From Ruegeria arenilitoris (lineage in GTDB: Bacteria > Pseudomonadota > Alphaproteobacteria > Rhodobacterales > Rhodobacteraceae), in the NCBI RefSeq assembly GCF_013035425.1, contig NZ_WQHX01000006.1, forward strand, positions 124,001-188,000: a stretch of 64,000 nt of DNA. Reading direction: 5' to 3'. Positions 24,644 through 34,063 of this stretch are shown here, one piece after another (position 1 is the stretch's first letter; each line of letters opens with the position of its first letter). Below the pieces are notes generated by a model. The model made no database searches. It had not been told where the DNA came from and saw nothing but the letters and a program-made list of their open reading frames with translations. The position numbers were made by a program, and so were the translations under genes.

Positions 24644-25678
24644 ATGCACCAGATTTCAGCACCTTTGTCAGAACTTGGCATCGATCAGAACAGCCAGATT
24701 ACGCTGGGATTTCTTGTGTTTGAAGGATTCCCGATGGCCTGCCTCACCTCGGTCATTGAACCGTTGCGGGCCGCCAATGAAATTGCGGGAAGAGATGTAT
24801 TCAGATGGCAGGTCATTTCAGAGACAGGCGAATCGACATCATCCAGCGCGCAAATTCCGTTTCAGGCGGACTTAGCATTGTGCGATGTCCAGCGGTTAGA
24901 CATGTTGTTTTTGCTGTCTGAACCGGATGGGAAGTTCGCAAACCCCCATGCATCAAATGGCAGACTGCGGTTTCTGGCAAGACACGGAACCTGCGTCAGC
25001 GCCGTAAGCGGCGGCATCTTCCCACTTGCGCGCTCAGGTCTGTTAGATCGGCAGACTTGCTCTGTGCATTGGTGCTACAGAACTGCGTTCGAGGCGGAGT
25101 TTCCTGAACTCGAGACAACTGATGACGTCATTGTTTTGGGCAAAAACTGTTGTACCGCTTCCGGCGCTGCAGCGGCTTTTGATCTGTCTTTGCATCTGGT
25201 CGAGTTAGCCTTTGGCGAGGCAGCAATGACTGAAGTCGCCTGTTGGTTCCAGCACCCGTCAATCCGCAGCCCAGGGGTCCGGCAAAAAACGCCGGCATTT
25301 CAAACGGACGACGTAGCCGACCATATGCCTGACATGGTTTCAAAAGCTATTCAGTTGTTCTCTGATAACCTCGAGTTTCCGCTAACTACACGCGAGGTAG
25401 CCCGTCGTGTAGGAGTTTCAGCGCGCCATCTGGAACGCAGTTTCCGGCAGGCCACAGGACAGAGCCCCGGTGGTTACTACCGGCTAGTACGTCTACGTGC
25501 CGCAAGACAGCTTGTTATCTATACCCAGGACCCGCTTACCTCGATCGCGCACGCCGTGGGCTATACGAACCCGACCTCAATGTCGCGCAACTATGTTGAA
25601 CACTTTGGTTCCTCGCCACGGCAAGACCGACAAGATCACAACCGGTTCCGGGTCAGACGAGACACACATTTAAATTGA
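24644..25678 (+). CDS. GlxA-type AraC-family regulator (DJ-1/PfpI + HTH), 344 aa
   Basis: Residues about 18-190 form a DJ-1/PfpI-like ligand domain (LGFLVFEGFPMACLTSVIEPLRAANE, in part). Residues about 230-335 are an AraC-type double HTH (LTTREVARRVGVSARHLERSF and SIAHAVGYTNPTSMSRNYVEHFG, in part). This architecture (GbdR, CdhR) often answers to methylated amines such as glycine betaine or carnitine. It is the only plus-strand gene between the two methylamine operons, divergent from the XRE-cupin gene and convergent with mgdD, so control of mgd/mgs is likely. Confidence 0.9.
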   Translation: MHQISAPLSELGIDQNSQITLGFLVFEGFPMACLTSVIEPLRAANEIAGRDVFRWQVISETGESTSSSAQIPFQADLALCDVQRLDMLFLLSEPDGKFANPHASNGRLRFLARHGTCVSAVSGGIFPLARSGLLDRQTCSVHWCYRTAFEAEFPELETTDDVIVLGKNCCTASGAAAAFDLSLHLVELAFGEAAMTEVACWFQHPSIRSPGVRQKTPAFQTDDVADHMPDMVSKAIQLFSDNLEFPLTTREVARRVGVSARHLERSFRQATGQSPGGYYRLVRLRAARQLVIYTQDPLTSIAHAVGYTNPTSMSRNYVEHFGSSPRQDRQDHNRFRVRRDTHLN

Positions 25679-25685
25679 GCAACAA

Positions 25686-26258
25686 TTAGACCGGACAAAC
25701 AGCCTGAGCAACTTCGACCAATGCATGATGCAAAGATCCTGCAGATGACCGTGGACCCAGTACCGAATACTCGAAACCTGCTTTGCGGCACCAAAGATAG
25801 CAGCCAATGTGATGGATGGTCGTTCGGGTTGCTGTGTCGGAATTCATTGCCCGGACGTCCACGTTACACAATCTTTCGAAAAGGTCGTCAGCCGCTGAAC
25901 CTGTGATATCGAAGCGGCACCACGCGTCAGTCTGTTCAACAACCGATGCCGTTTCACCCGCGACAGGCTTGAGTTCCTGGGCAATCAATTCGTGACCAGT
26001 GTGATCCGCTTCAATCATCCAGCTGCTTGGGGCAATCCATATCGCACCATAAGTTTCACCAACCACAGACTTACCCGGCCCCGGCAAATCGCACCCGATA
26101 AAGGCACTTACTTGTGCAGTGCAAGCCGTTTCATGCCCAAGGCGCGCTGTCAACGTAGCCAAGGCCCGCGCAGGGTTTTCGGTGATCGACAACCCGGTAA
26201 AGTTATCGGTTTTGGGCTCTGTACGTCCAAGTGGCGTGATGGCTTTCAGTTTATGCAC
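25686..26258 (-). CDS. mgdD: N-methylglutamate dehydrogenase subunit D (SoxG-like)
   Basis: The gamma subunit of the heterotetrameric N-methylglutamate dehydrogenase / sarcosine oxidase family, 190 residues. It resembles an aminomethyltransferase-like fold (WIAPSSWMIEAD, TDAWCRFDITGSAADDLFERLCNVDV in part, HHIGCYLWCRKAGFEYSVLGPRS in part). I take a GTG at 26258 as start because it overlaps the mgdC stop by eight bases; the frame extends to 26294 but that lies inside mgdC. Last gene of the operon; ends seven bases from the convergent regulator gene. Confidence 0.85.
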   Translation of the reverse strand: MHKLKAITPLGRTEPKTDNFTGLSITENPARALATLTARLGHETACTAQVSAFIGCDLPGPGKSVVGETYGAIWIAPSSWMIEADHTGHELIAQELKPVAGETASVVEQTDAWCRFDITGSAADDLFERLCNVDVRAMNSDTATRTTIHHIGCYLWCRKAGFEYSVLGPRSSAGSLHHALVEVAQAVCPV

Positions 26259-29211
26259 GCTGACGTCCTCCGTCCGGGTCGACAAAATGAGCACTTACAA
26301 CTTCAACCTTGACCTCAGTACCTTCGAGCGGATTGGCCAACCGCAAAACTTCGCCCGTACGCTCTGCCCCATCTTTCAAATACCCGATGCCGATCGAGCT
26401 TTGCAGAACCGGGGAAAAAGCCGCCGATGTGACATATCCCTGATCGTGTGCTGCATCTACTGGGCCGTCTGCCTTCATAAGATGCCCCCCCGCAACCACT
26501 TGCTGACCAGGGTCGACGGGTTTGAACCCAACCAAACGCAGTGCATCGGGTTGATTCAATCCTTCTCGCTCGCTCATGATATTGCCGATGCAATCTTTCT
26601 TTTTGCTGACCATTCGGCCCATTCCAAGATTTAATGCAGTAGTGGTTCCATTCAGCTCATTTCCGGCTGCGTGCCCTTTTTCGATCCTCATGACGCCAAG
26701 AGCTTCGGTGCCATATGGAACAACATCAAATTCCTCTCCGGCCTCCATTAACGCGCGTATCATCGCGTCACCGTAACGTGTAGGCACCGCGATCTCATAA
26801 GCCAACTCGCCCGAAAACGAGATTCGGAACAGCCTCGCACGGCAGCCTTCGCAAATGGTGATTTCGGCGCAGGACATAAACGGGAATGCTTCATTCGAAA
26901 GATCGAAACAGGCATCGACAATTTTTTCCAGAAGCTTGCGGGAATTCGGGCCAGCGACCGCATATTGCGCCCAAGCCTCGGTCGTGGAGATCAACTGCAC
27001 ATCCAGATCAGGCCATAGGCATTGCCGCGCAAACTCCATCCGGCGATAGACTAGAACCGCATTCGCCGTGGTTGTCGTTACAACAAAGTGATCCTCGGCC
27101 AATCGTGCGGCTGTTCCATCGTCATATGCAATGCCATCCTCGCGCAGCATCAGGCCATAGCGAACTTTGCCAACAGCCAGTTTGGCGAAACCGTTGGCAT
27201 AGATCTTGTTTAGGAACTCCGCGGCATCCGCTCCCTGCACATCAATCTTTCCCAGGGTGGTCACGTCGCAAACACCAACAGAAGCTCTGGTCTGCAACAC
27301 CTCTCGATCTACTGACTGCCTCCAATGAGTCTCACCCTCTTTCGGAAACCATTGTGCGCGCAGCCAATCACCGACCTCAGTGAACACCGCGCCTTGCTCA
27401 ATTGCCCACTTGTGACTGGGGGTCTCGCGCACAGGATGGAAATGCTTGCCAACTGCTCGGCCCGCCAACGCGCCCATAGCCATAGGTGTGTAGGGAGGGC
27501 GGAAGATGGTCGTACCTGTCTCTGGAATTGATTTTCCTGTCAACTCTGCCATCACTGCCAGACCGGCCATGTTGCTGGTCTTTCCTTGGTCGGTCGCCAT
27601 GCCCAGAGTGGTGTAACGCTTCAAGTGTTCAACCGAGACGTAATTCTCCTGATGTGCCAGTTTCACGTCCTTGACAGTTACGTCGTTTTGCAGGTCGATC
27701 CAAGCTCGACCTTTTCCTTCGGAAACGTGCCAAAAAGGCCGCAGTTTCACAGGAGAGTCTTCTGCCTCGGGCAATTCCGGTACTCCTGCCGGGATGTCCA
27801 GATCGGACAGTGCGGCAATCGCTCCCTCGGCGCCGGTTCGCAACGCGCCATAAGTAGACATTGCACCCGCGGCTGCACCTGCCACTGTCATACCAACAGG
27901 AAGATTATCGCCCGGAACAAATGCTGCAAGATCTTCGTCCCATTTCGGTCGCCCGCGTTGATGACACGTCAGGTGCACATTTGGGTTCCAGCCTCCGGAC
28001 ACAGCCAGCCCGCCGCAAATGATCTCTCGTGTAAAGCCTTTGTCCGTACGGATCGTAACCGAGTTCAGACCAAGCCTTCCTTTGCTACCAATTACTTGCG
28101 CACCAGCAAATAGTTCCGTTCCGTCCACACTTGGCGCATCTGCCCGAGTGTCGATGACAGCGGTAACATGCACACCTTTGGCGATTAGGTCGGCAGCTGT
28201 ACGATGGCCATCATCGTTATTGGTGAAGACAGCGACCTGTTCATGAGCGCGCACGGCCCAACGATTAGCATAGGCGCGCATCGCACCAGCCAACATAATC
28301 CCGGGTCGGTCATTGTTGGAAAAAGCAATCGGTCGCTCTGTTGCTCCGGCGCAGAGCAGCGCACGCTTCGAATAGATGCGCCACATGATCTGTCGAGGCT
28401 GCCCACTGGCGGGTGTTGGTAGGTGATCTGCAATACGCTCAACAGCCCCGTAAATACCGTGGTCAAATGCTCCGATAACCGTGGTTCGCGGCAGTACTCG
28501 AACGTTGTCCATCGCCGATAGCTCTGCCAACGCATGCGCGGCCCAGTCCGACGCGGCAACGCCGCCAACTTCAATCGATTCTGCGTTCAACCGTCCGCCG
28601 AGTACGAAATCCTCGTCGGCCAGAATAACCCGCGCACCGGCACGACCTGCTGTAAGCGCCGCCATCAAGCCCGCAGGCCCGGCCCCAATCACCAGTAAAT
28701 CGCAGTGCAGAAAACCTTTGTCATAAACATCCGGATCATCTTCACCTGTAATGCTCCCAAGACCGGCAGCATTTCGAATAATAGGCTCATACAACTTTTC
28801 CCAGAAAGCTTTGGGCCACATAAAGGTCTTGTAATAGAACCCCGCAGTCAGAAAGTTGCTGAACAAGTCGTTTATCGATAACACGTCGCGTTCCAGCGAG
28901 GGCCAGCGGTTCTGCGAATTGGCGGCTAGACCATCATACAACTCGGCCACGGTCGCTCTTGTGTTCGGCTCTTGCCTACCACTGCTGCGCAGCTCAACCA
29001 GCGCGTTGGGTTCTTCCGAACCAGACGTCAATACCCCTCTCGGGCGGTGATACTTAAATGACCGACCCATAAGCCGCACGCCATTGGCCAGCAGAGCAGA
29101 GGCGAGTGTATCGCCCGGATGCCCTTGAAAGCGTTTACCGTCGAACTTGAAACTCAGGCTTTGGTCGTGATCAATAAGACCGCCGTTCAGTCGGTTTATT
29201 TGTTTGTTCAT
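26251..29211 (-). CDS. mgdC: N-methylglutamate dehydrogenase subunit C (SoxA-like), 986 aa
   Basis: Large alpha subunit. The first 100 residues form a Fer2_4-like domain (SFKFDGKRFQGHPGDTLASA) without iron-sulfur cysteines, as usual in SoxA. Next is an NAD(P)-binding oxidoreductase domain (LLVIGAGPAGLMAALTAGRAG), then a C-terminal half of aminomethyltransferase (GcvT) type (GVCDVTTLGKIDVQGADAAEF, in part), which in sarcosine oxidase binds tetrahydrofolate so the methyl carbon leaves as methylene-THF. The same should apply to the methyl carbon of N-methylglutamate. Overlaps mgdB by four bases and mgdD by eight. Confidence 0.88.
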   Translation of the reverse strand: MNKQINRLNGGLIDHDQSLSFKFDGKRFQGHPGDTLASALLANGVRLMGRSFKYHRPRGVLTSGSEEPNALVELRSSGRQEPNTRATVAELYDGLAANSQNRWPSLERDVLSINDLFSNFLTAGFYYKTFMWPKAFWEKLYEPIIRNAAGLGSITGEDDPDVYDKGFLHCDLLVIGAGPAGLMAALTAGRAGARVILADEDFVLGGRLNAESIEVGGVAASDWAAHALAELSAMDNVRVLPRTTVIGAFDHGIYGAVERIADHLPTPASGQPRQIMWRIYSKRALLCAGATERPIAFSNNDRPGIMLAGAMRAYANRWAVRAHEQVAVFTNNDDGHRTAADLIAKGVHVTAVIDTRADAPSVDGTELFAGAQVIGSKGRLGLNSVTIRTDKGFTREIICGGLAVSGGWNPNVHLTCHQRGRPKWDEDLAAFVPGDNLPVGMTVAGAAAGAMSTYGALRTGAEGAIAALSDLDIPAGVPELPEAEDSPVKLRPFWHVSEGKGRAWIDLQNDVTVKDVKLAHQENYVSVEHLKRYTTLGMATDQGKTSNMAGLAVMAELTGKSIPETGTTIFRPPYTPMAMGALAGRAVGKHFHPVRETPSHKWAIEQGAVFTEVGDWLRAQWFPKEGETHWRQSVDREVLQTRASVGVCDVTTLGKIDVQGADAAEFLNKIYANGFAKLAVGKVRYGLMLREDGIAYDDGTAARLAEDHFVVTTTTANAVLVYRRMEFARQCLWPDLDVQLISTTEAWAQYAVAGPNSRKLLEKIVDACFDLSNEAFPFMSCAEITICEGCRARLFRISFSGELAYEIAVPTRYGDAMIRALMEAGEEFDVVPYGTEALGVMRIEKGHAAGNELNGTTTALNLGMGRMVSKKKDCIGNIMSEREGLNQPDALRLVGFKPVDPGQQVVAGGHLMKADGPVDAAHDQGYVTSAAFSPVLQSSIGIGYLKDGAERTGEVLRLANPLEGTEVKVEVVSAHFVDPDGGRQRA

Positions 29212-29495
29212 CGTCCGCGCCCCCGTGCCCGGGCTACGTCACGGGCCAGTTCAACCGAAGTAATTTCATGCGTCAGCGTGTTGCGCGTTACTACCAACCA
29301 CGACCGGTCGCCCTGTTCGTGATACCAAAGCTCGCGATGCTCGCCAGCCGGATTATCGCGCAAATAGAGATAGTCGTGAAATGCCTCCGCTGCGTTTTCT
29401 GCTTGCCAATCCGGACGGTCGATTAAGGTGGCATCGCCTAGGTAAACAAACTCCTGCGCGTCCCGGGGGCCAAGAAGCGGGTGATCAATTATCAT
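29208..29495 (-). CDS. mgdB: N-methylglutamate dehydrogenase subunit B (SoxD-like), 95 aa
   Basis: Small delta subunit. The start at 29495 follows AAAGGAGG and gives MIIDHPLLGPRDAQEF, aligned with the classical SoxD start. The zinc site of sarcosine oxidase delta (Cys6, Cys9, His59, Cys63) is mostly gone: the cysteine positions are H5, L8 and D63, and only H59 is kept. This argues that the complex differs from classical sarcosine oxidase and fits the N-methylglutamate branch. The frame begins earlier, but that part lies inside mgdA. Confidence 0.87.
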   Translation of the reverse strand: MIIDHPLLGPRDAQEFVYLGDATLIDRPDWQAENAAEAFHDYLYLRDNPAGEHRELWYHEQGDRSWLVVTRNTLTHEITSVELARDVARARGRGR

Positions 29496-29508
29496 TAGCG
29501 GCCTCCTT

Positions 29509-30759
29509 TCAGTGCAGGTTGGGCTGAGCGCCCACACCTTTTTCATCGATCATTCGACCAGAACGAAATCGATCCAATCGGAAGGCGGTTGCCACCTCAT
29601 GCGGACGATCGGTGGACAGCAGATGAGCAAAACACCAGCCCGAGGCCGGCGTTGCCTTGAAGCCGCCGTAGCACCAACCACCGTTGAAATAGAGGCCCTC
29701 GACTTGCGTCCGGTCTATAAAGGGGGATCCGTCCATCGACATGTCCATCACCCCGCCCCATCCACGCAGCAGCCGCACCCGGCCAAGCGCCGGGATCAGA
29801 GCGACACCGCTTTCGATTACATCCTCGACCACTGGCAGATTTCCCCGCTGGGCATAGGTGTTGTACATGTCGATATCGCCGCCAAATACCAATCCTCCTT
29901 TGTCCGACTGGCTACAGTAGAAGTGGCCAGCGCCAAAAGTGATGACACCAGGAATCATGGGTTTCAGTCCCTCCGAAACAAACGCCTGCAACACATGGCT
30001 TTCAATCGGCAGTCGCATTCCGGCTTTCTCCATCACCCGACTGGATGACCCTGCCACGGCAACACCGACCTTTTTCGCACCGATATATCCGCGGGAAGTT
30101 TCAACACCCAAAATCTTCCCATTCTCTATGCGAAACCCTGTCACCTCACAGTTTTGGATGATGTCGACGCCGCGTTGGTCCGCTCCACGTGCGTAACCCC
30201 AAGCGACAGCATCGTGACGTACAGTGCCCCCGCGTCGGTGCAGCAGACCACCTTTAATCGGAAAACGGGCATTGCTGAAGTTTAGGAAAGGGTACAACGC
30301 TCTTACCCCGGCTGTATCAAGCAACTCTGCATCGGATCCATTTAGGATCATTGCGTTGCCTCGCCTCCTTGCCGCGTCACGTTGTGCATCTGTATGAACG
30401 AGGTTGAGGATTCCACGCTGGCTGACCATAGCGTTGAAATTGAAGTCCTGTTCCAATCCCTCCCACAATTTCAGCGAGAATTCATAGAAAGGCTCATTCC
30501 CATCAAGAAGATAGTTTGACCGTATGATGGTTGTATTTCGACCCACATTGCCGCCGCCGATCCAACCTTTTTCAAGAACTGCTATACGCGCATGACCAAA
30601 TTCCTTGGCCAAATAATAAGCAGTCGCCAGGCCATGCCCACCGCCGCCCACAACGACAATATCATACTCGTTTTTGGGTTCGGGATCCCGCCATGCGGGG
30701 GTCCAGCCCTTGTGGCCTGTCAAGGCCTCCTTAATGACTCGAAATCCAGAATACCGCAT
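29509..30759 (-). CDS. mgdA: N-methylglutamate dehydrogenase subunit A (SoxB-like), 416 aa
   Basis: Flavin subunit that removes hydride from the N-methyl amine. The FAD-binding DAO fold starts YDIVVVGGGGHGLATAYYLA, and the second flavin region is GGTVRHDAVAWG, whose His182 matches the histidine that carries covalent FMN in sarcosine oxidase beta. GAGHFYCSQSDKGGLVFGGD and NGGWCYGGFKATPASGWCFA are further family marks. First gene of mgdABCD; the 333-base gap upstream separates it from the divergent lyase gene and should hold its promoter. Confidence 0.9.
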   Translation of the reverse strand: MRYSGFRVIKEALTGHKGWTPAWRDPEPKNEYDIVVVGGGGHGLATAYYLAKEFGHARIAVLEKGWIGGGNVGRNTTIIRSNYLLDGNEPFYEFSLKLWEGLEQDFNFNAMVSQRGILNLVHTDAQRDAARRRGNAMILNGSDAELLDTAGVRALYPFLNFSNARFPIKGGLLHRRGGTVRHDAVAWGYARGADQRGVDIIQNCEVTGFRIENGKILGVETSRGYIGAKKVGVAVAGSSSRVMEKAGMRLPIESHVLQAFVSEGLKPMIPGVITFGAGHFYCSQSDKGGLVFGGDIDMYNTYAQRGNLPVVEDVIESGVALIPALGRVRLLRGWGGVMDMSMDGSPFIDRTQVEGLYFNGGWCYGGFKATPASGWCFAHLLSTDRPHEVATAFRLDRFRSGRMIDEKGVGAQPNLH

Positions 30760-31092
30760 TCCTGCCTCGCCAATGTTTCAAACATCATTGAACATTGTAA
30801 TTGCCATCGCCCAGCAATTTTGCGGTGTTCACTTGAAGTTTTGCGTCATCCAAAGAGACGCTGCCGTTTTAGCCTTTGAAGATTCCGCGAGCGCGATTGA
30901 ACGACTGCCGCACGCGGAAGGGCATCCGGCAAACTGAAATCACGCCCGAATAATGTTCACTAAGCCAGGACCAACGATGTTCTGCACGAGCGAGTTTCAA
31001 CTACGAAGTGGTTGAAGCCGCGCAACCACCGCAGAGCTTGACAGAATTTCAACAATCAGATCACGTCTGACCACCAGATATTCGGAGGCAAA
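30760..31092. other. Divergent promoter region between mgdA and the lyase gene
   Basis: 333 bases without a gene between two divergent operons. It must carry both promoters. A short inverted repeat TCAGA-TCACG-TCTGA lies near 31058-31072, close to the lyase start, and GGAGG serves as its ribosome site. No recognised operator or riboswitch seen. Confidence 0.5.
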
Positions 31093-32136
31093 ATGCGCAT
31101 TATCAAAAACCCACACCGAGCGGGTAATAAACTGGCGCCATCTGCTCCATATCCCTCTACCGACGCCACGCGTGTTGCAGACCTTCTTTCATTGTGTCCA
31201 GCTGCCAAAGAAACGCCACTGGTCGACGCCTTGGATCTGGCTCAGGTCGCGCATCTTTGGGTCAAGGACGAAAGAGCCCGTATGAACCTTGGTTCATTCA
31301 AGGCATTGGGTGCCGCATATGTAATTGCACGCCACGCCGCCGAAAAATCAGACGAACCGGGGTTCGATACGTTGACCGGATCTACTTACGTCACTGCCAG
31401 CGCAGGGAACCACGGAATGAGCGTAGCGGCAGGTGCCAGAATATTCGGTGCCAAAGCAGTTGTTTTCATCGCCGAAACCGTTCCCGAAAGCTTTGCTGAG
31501 CGGTTACGTGAACAGGGTGCATCTGTTGTTCGAAGTGGTGCTGATTACGCTGCCAGTATGGAGGCGGCAAATAATGCGGCCTGCGAAAATGGCTGGACGT
31601 TACTTTCGGACAGCTCGTGGGAAGGTTACTTTGAAATACCATACACTCTGATGGAAGGGTATCTACAAATGGCGGCAGAGGCCGTCGCGCAATGTCCTGA
31701 GACGCCTACGCACATAATATTGCAGGCCGGTGTGGGCGGATTGGCTGGCGCAGTGGCGGCTTACTCACGCACCGTCTGGGGAGATGCCCCAAAGATAGTC
31801 GTTGTCGAGCCCGAAGCAGCACCTGCGCTGCAATCCAGTATTGCTGCGGGTATGTGCGTTTTTGCTGACGGACCAGACAGCATCATGGGACGGCTTGACT
31901 GCAAGGAACCTTCGCTGATCGCCTTAAATGGGTTAGCCCGTGACGCGGACTTGTTTTTGACCCTGTCAGATGACGAGGTGTCCGAACAACTTAGCGCGCT
32001 TGCTGCGCTAGGGCTGGAAACCACAGCTTCCGGCGGTGCCGGTGTAGCTGCGGTTATGAATGATGCGGCTCGGCATTCCATGGAGATCGAAGATCGTTCT
32101 CGTGTTTTGTGCTTTTTGTCTGAGGTCGCTGAATGA
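31093..32136 (+). CDS. Diaminopropionate-ammonia-lyase-like PLP enzyme, 347 aa
   Basis: Fold-type II PLP enzyme doing beta-elimination or deamination. The PLP lysine is in NLGSFKALGAAYVI, the phosphate-contacting loop is SAGNHGMSVAAGARIFGAKAVVF (in part), and SSWEGYFEIPYTLMEGY and HIILQAGVGGLAGAVAAY match diaminopropionate ammonia-lyase rather than threonine dehydratase. It splits an amino acid with a beta-leaving amine into pyruvate, ammonia and the amine. Its stop overlaps the following M24 gene by four bases, and it is the first of a three-gene set. The true substrate is unknown. Confidence 0.85.
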   Translation: MRIIKNPHRAGNKLAPSAPYPSTDATRVADLLSLCPAAKETPLVDALDLAQVAHLWVKDERARMNLGSFKALGAAYVIARHAAEKSDEPGFDTLTGSTYVTASAGNHGMSVAAGARIFGAKAVVFIAETVPESFAERLREQGASVVRSGADYAASMEAANNAACENGWTLLSDSSWEGYFEIPYTLMEGYLQMAAEAVAQCPETPTHIILQAGVGGLAGAVAAYSRTVWGDAPKIVVVEPEAAPALQSSIAAGMCVFADGPDSIMGRLDCKEPSLIALNGLARDADLFLTLSDDEVSEQLSALAALGLETTASGGAGVAAVMNDAARHSMEIEDRSRVLCFLSEVAE

Positions 32137-33278
32137 GGGGGTTTGAACCGAGCGAATTCCAGACACGTGTGATGCGAGCTCAAGACTTGATGCAGAGAGC
32201 TGGCTTATCTGCTTTGTTACTGACTACCGAGACTGACGTAAGGTACTTTACCGGTTTTCTGACGCGGTTTTGGGAAAGTCCGACGCGTCCCTGGTATCTT
32301 GTCTTACCTGCATCCGGAAAACCCGTAGCTGTGATCCCGTCTATCGGAGCCGCGCTTATGGGCCAGACGTGGTTGGACGATATCAGAACCTGGAGCGCGC
32401 CAGACTTGCAGGATGACGGCGTCTCACTATTAGCTGACGCATTGCAGGAACTGACACCCGCTGACGCCGACATCGGGATGCCGGATGGGCACGAGACCCA
32501 CGCCCGTATGCCAATGGCAGATATACAGAGTTTGAAAGAAGCGCTTGGTACTCGCCACATCACGGGTGATATGGGCATTTTGCGCAAATTACGAATGGTC
32601 AAATCCGTCGCCGAGATCGAAAAGATTGAAACCGCGTGCAGCATCGCGGGCCGTGCTTTTGCTCGGGTGCCCGAGATCGCGAAACCCGGGGTGCCGCTGG
32701 ACGCAATCTTCAGAAAGTTTCAAATTCTCTGCCTGGAGGAAGGAGCTGACTGGGTACCTTATCTTGCCGGAGGCGCAGAACATGGCGGTTATACCGATGT
32801 CATCTCACCAGCACACCCGACACCGCTGGAGCCCGGAGATGTTTTGATGCTGGACACCGGTTTGGTCTTGGATGGCTATTTTTCAGATTTCGACCGCAAC
32901 TGGTCGATAGGAGCCGCGCATCCTGATGTTAAATCTGCCTATTCTAGGCTGATAGAAGCTTCGGACGCCGCGTTCGAGATTGCGAGACCCGGAGCAACAG
33001 CCGCAAATTTGTTCAGTGTAATGAACGACGTGCTGACCAATCAATCTGAAGGCACGGATGCGGGGCGACTGGGGCATGGGTTGGGTATGTCGCTGACCGA
33101 GTGGCCATCACTCATCCCTACGGATCATACCGTGCTGAAAGCGGGAATGGTTCTGACACTCGAGCCTGGCATCACTGTCGGAGGAAAAATTCTGGTGCAT
33201 GAGGAAAACATTGTTATTACCGATAATGGTCCTCGCTTTATCAGCCCGAGAGTTGGACCAGATTTGATCGAGCTATGA
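32133..33278 (+). CDS. M24-family metallohydrolase (ectoine-hydrolase / Xaa-Pro peptidase type), 381 aa
   Basis: Pita-bread metallohydrolase with an N-terminal creatinase-like domain (1-155) and a C-terminal catalytic domain. All five metal ligands are seen: D241 (MLDTGL), D252 (YFSDFDRN), H315 (GHGLGM), E344 (LEPGI) and a glutamate in HEENIVI near 357. It is therefore a true metal enzyme, unlike the creatinase at 39144. Relatives cleave ectoine (DoeA/EutD) or dipeptides with a blocked N. It overlaps both neighbours by four bases. In this set it may open or deacylate the compound passed to the lyase. Confidence 0.85.
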   Translation: MRGFEPSEFQTRVMRAQDLMQRAGLSALLLTTETDVRYFTGFLTRFWESPTRPWYLVLPASGKPVAVIPSIGAALMGQTWLDDIRTWSAPDLQDDGVSLLADALQELTPADADIGMPDGHETHARMPMADIQSLKEALGTRHITGDMGILRKLRMVKSVAEIEKIETACSIAGRAFARVPEIAKPGVPLDAIFRKFQILCLEEGADWVPYLAGGAEHGGYTDVISPAHPTPLEPGDVLMLDTGLVLDGYFSDFDRNWSIGAAHPDVKSAYSRLIEASDAAFEIARPGATAANLFSVMNDVLTNQSEGTDAGRLGHGLGMSLTEWPSLIPTDHTVLKAGMVLTLEPGITVGGKILVHEENIVITDNGPRFISPRVGPDLIEL

Positions 33279-33985
33279 CACGAATACCCTACACACTCGA
33301 CCAGGATAATCCGGCAGCTTCGCCGATAGGGCTGATTCTATTGCAAACGGACGAAACACTGGAGCCCGAGTTTAGCCAGTACTTCTCGGACCGGGCTTTC
33401 CCAATCCACGTTACCCGCATTCCAAGTGGTGTCGAAGTAACCAAAGACAGTCTGGCTGAAATGGAAACAGCTCTGCCTGCGGCGGCCCGCTTGTTGCCTA
33501 GTGCTCGACCATATCGTGTTATTGGATATGGGTGCACTTCGGCCAGCTCGGTCATCGGATCAGATCGGGTTGCGCAGTTGGTGAAACAGACTTGCGACAC
33601 GGCTGAGGTCACAAACCCGCTGCTGGCGGCAACGGCTTGTGCAAAGGAATTGGGCGTTTCGAAATTTGCTTTGCTTTCGCCGTATATTGAAGAAGTCAAC
33701 ATACCGTTGCGTAAGGCATTTTCCGAAAACGGAATATCAACGGATATCTTCGGTACGTTTGGCGAAGCCGAAGAAGCCAAGGTTGCGCGCATTTCCGAAC
33801 AATCGATCATTGAAGCAGCATGCCGCCTGGGCTCTGACCCGTCTGTCGATGCAATTTTCCTGAGTTGCACCAACCTTCGAACTTATGCGGCAATTCCGCA
33901 GATTCGTAAAAAAACCGGTAAACCCGTGCTGTCCAGCAACCAAAGCTTAGCCTGGCATATGCAACGCCTAAATAGTATCAATTGA
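33275..33985 (+). CDS. Asp/Glu-racemase-superfamily protein (maleate isomerase / EutA type), 236 aa
   Basis: Two-domain Asp/Glu/hydantoin racemase fold with two facing catalytic cysteines: one in GYGCTSASSVIG and one in FLSCTNLRTY. The C-terminal PVLSSNQSLAWHM is typical of the maleate-isomerase/arylmalonate-decarboxylase branch, to which EutA of ectoine clusters belongs. It overlaps the M24 gene by four bases and closes the three-gene set. It may racemise the amino acid or isomerise a product; not known which. Confidence 0.82.
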   Translation: MTRIPYTLDQDNPAASPIGLILLQTDETLEPEFSQYFSDRAFPIHVTRIPSGVEVTKDSLAEMETALPAAARLLPSARPYRVIGYGCTSASSVIGSDRVAQLVKQTCDTAEVTNPLLAATACAKELGVSKFALLSPYIEEVNIPLRKAFSENGISTDIFGTFGEAEEAKVARISEQSIIEAACRLGSDPSVDAIFLSCTNLRTYAAIPQIRKKTGKPVLSSNQSLAWHMQRLNSIN

Positions 33986-34063
33986 TATAGTAAATAGAAG
34001 TCAAACAACGTGATTTTTGCATTCTATGTTGCAAACCAAGTATTGTTTGGTCTTAACTGCTTC

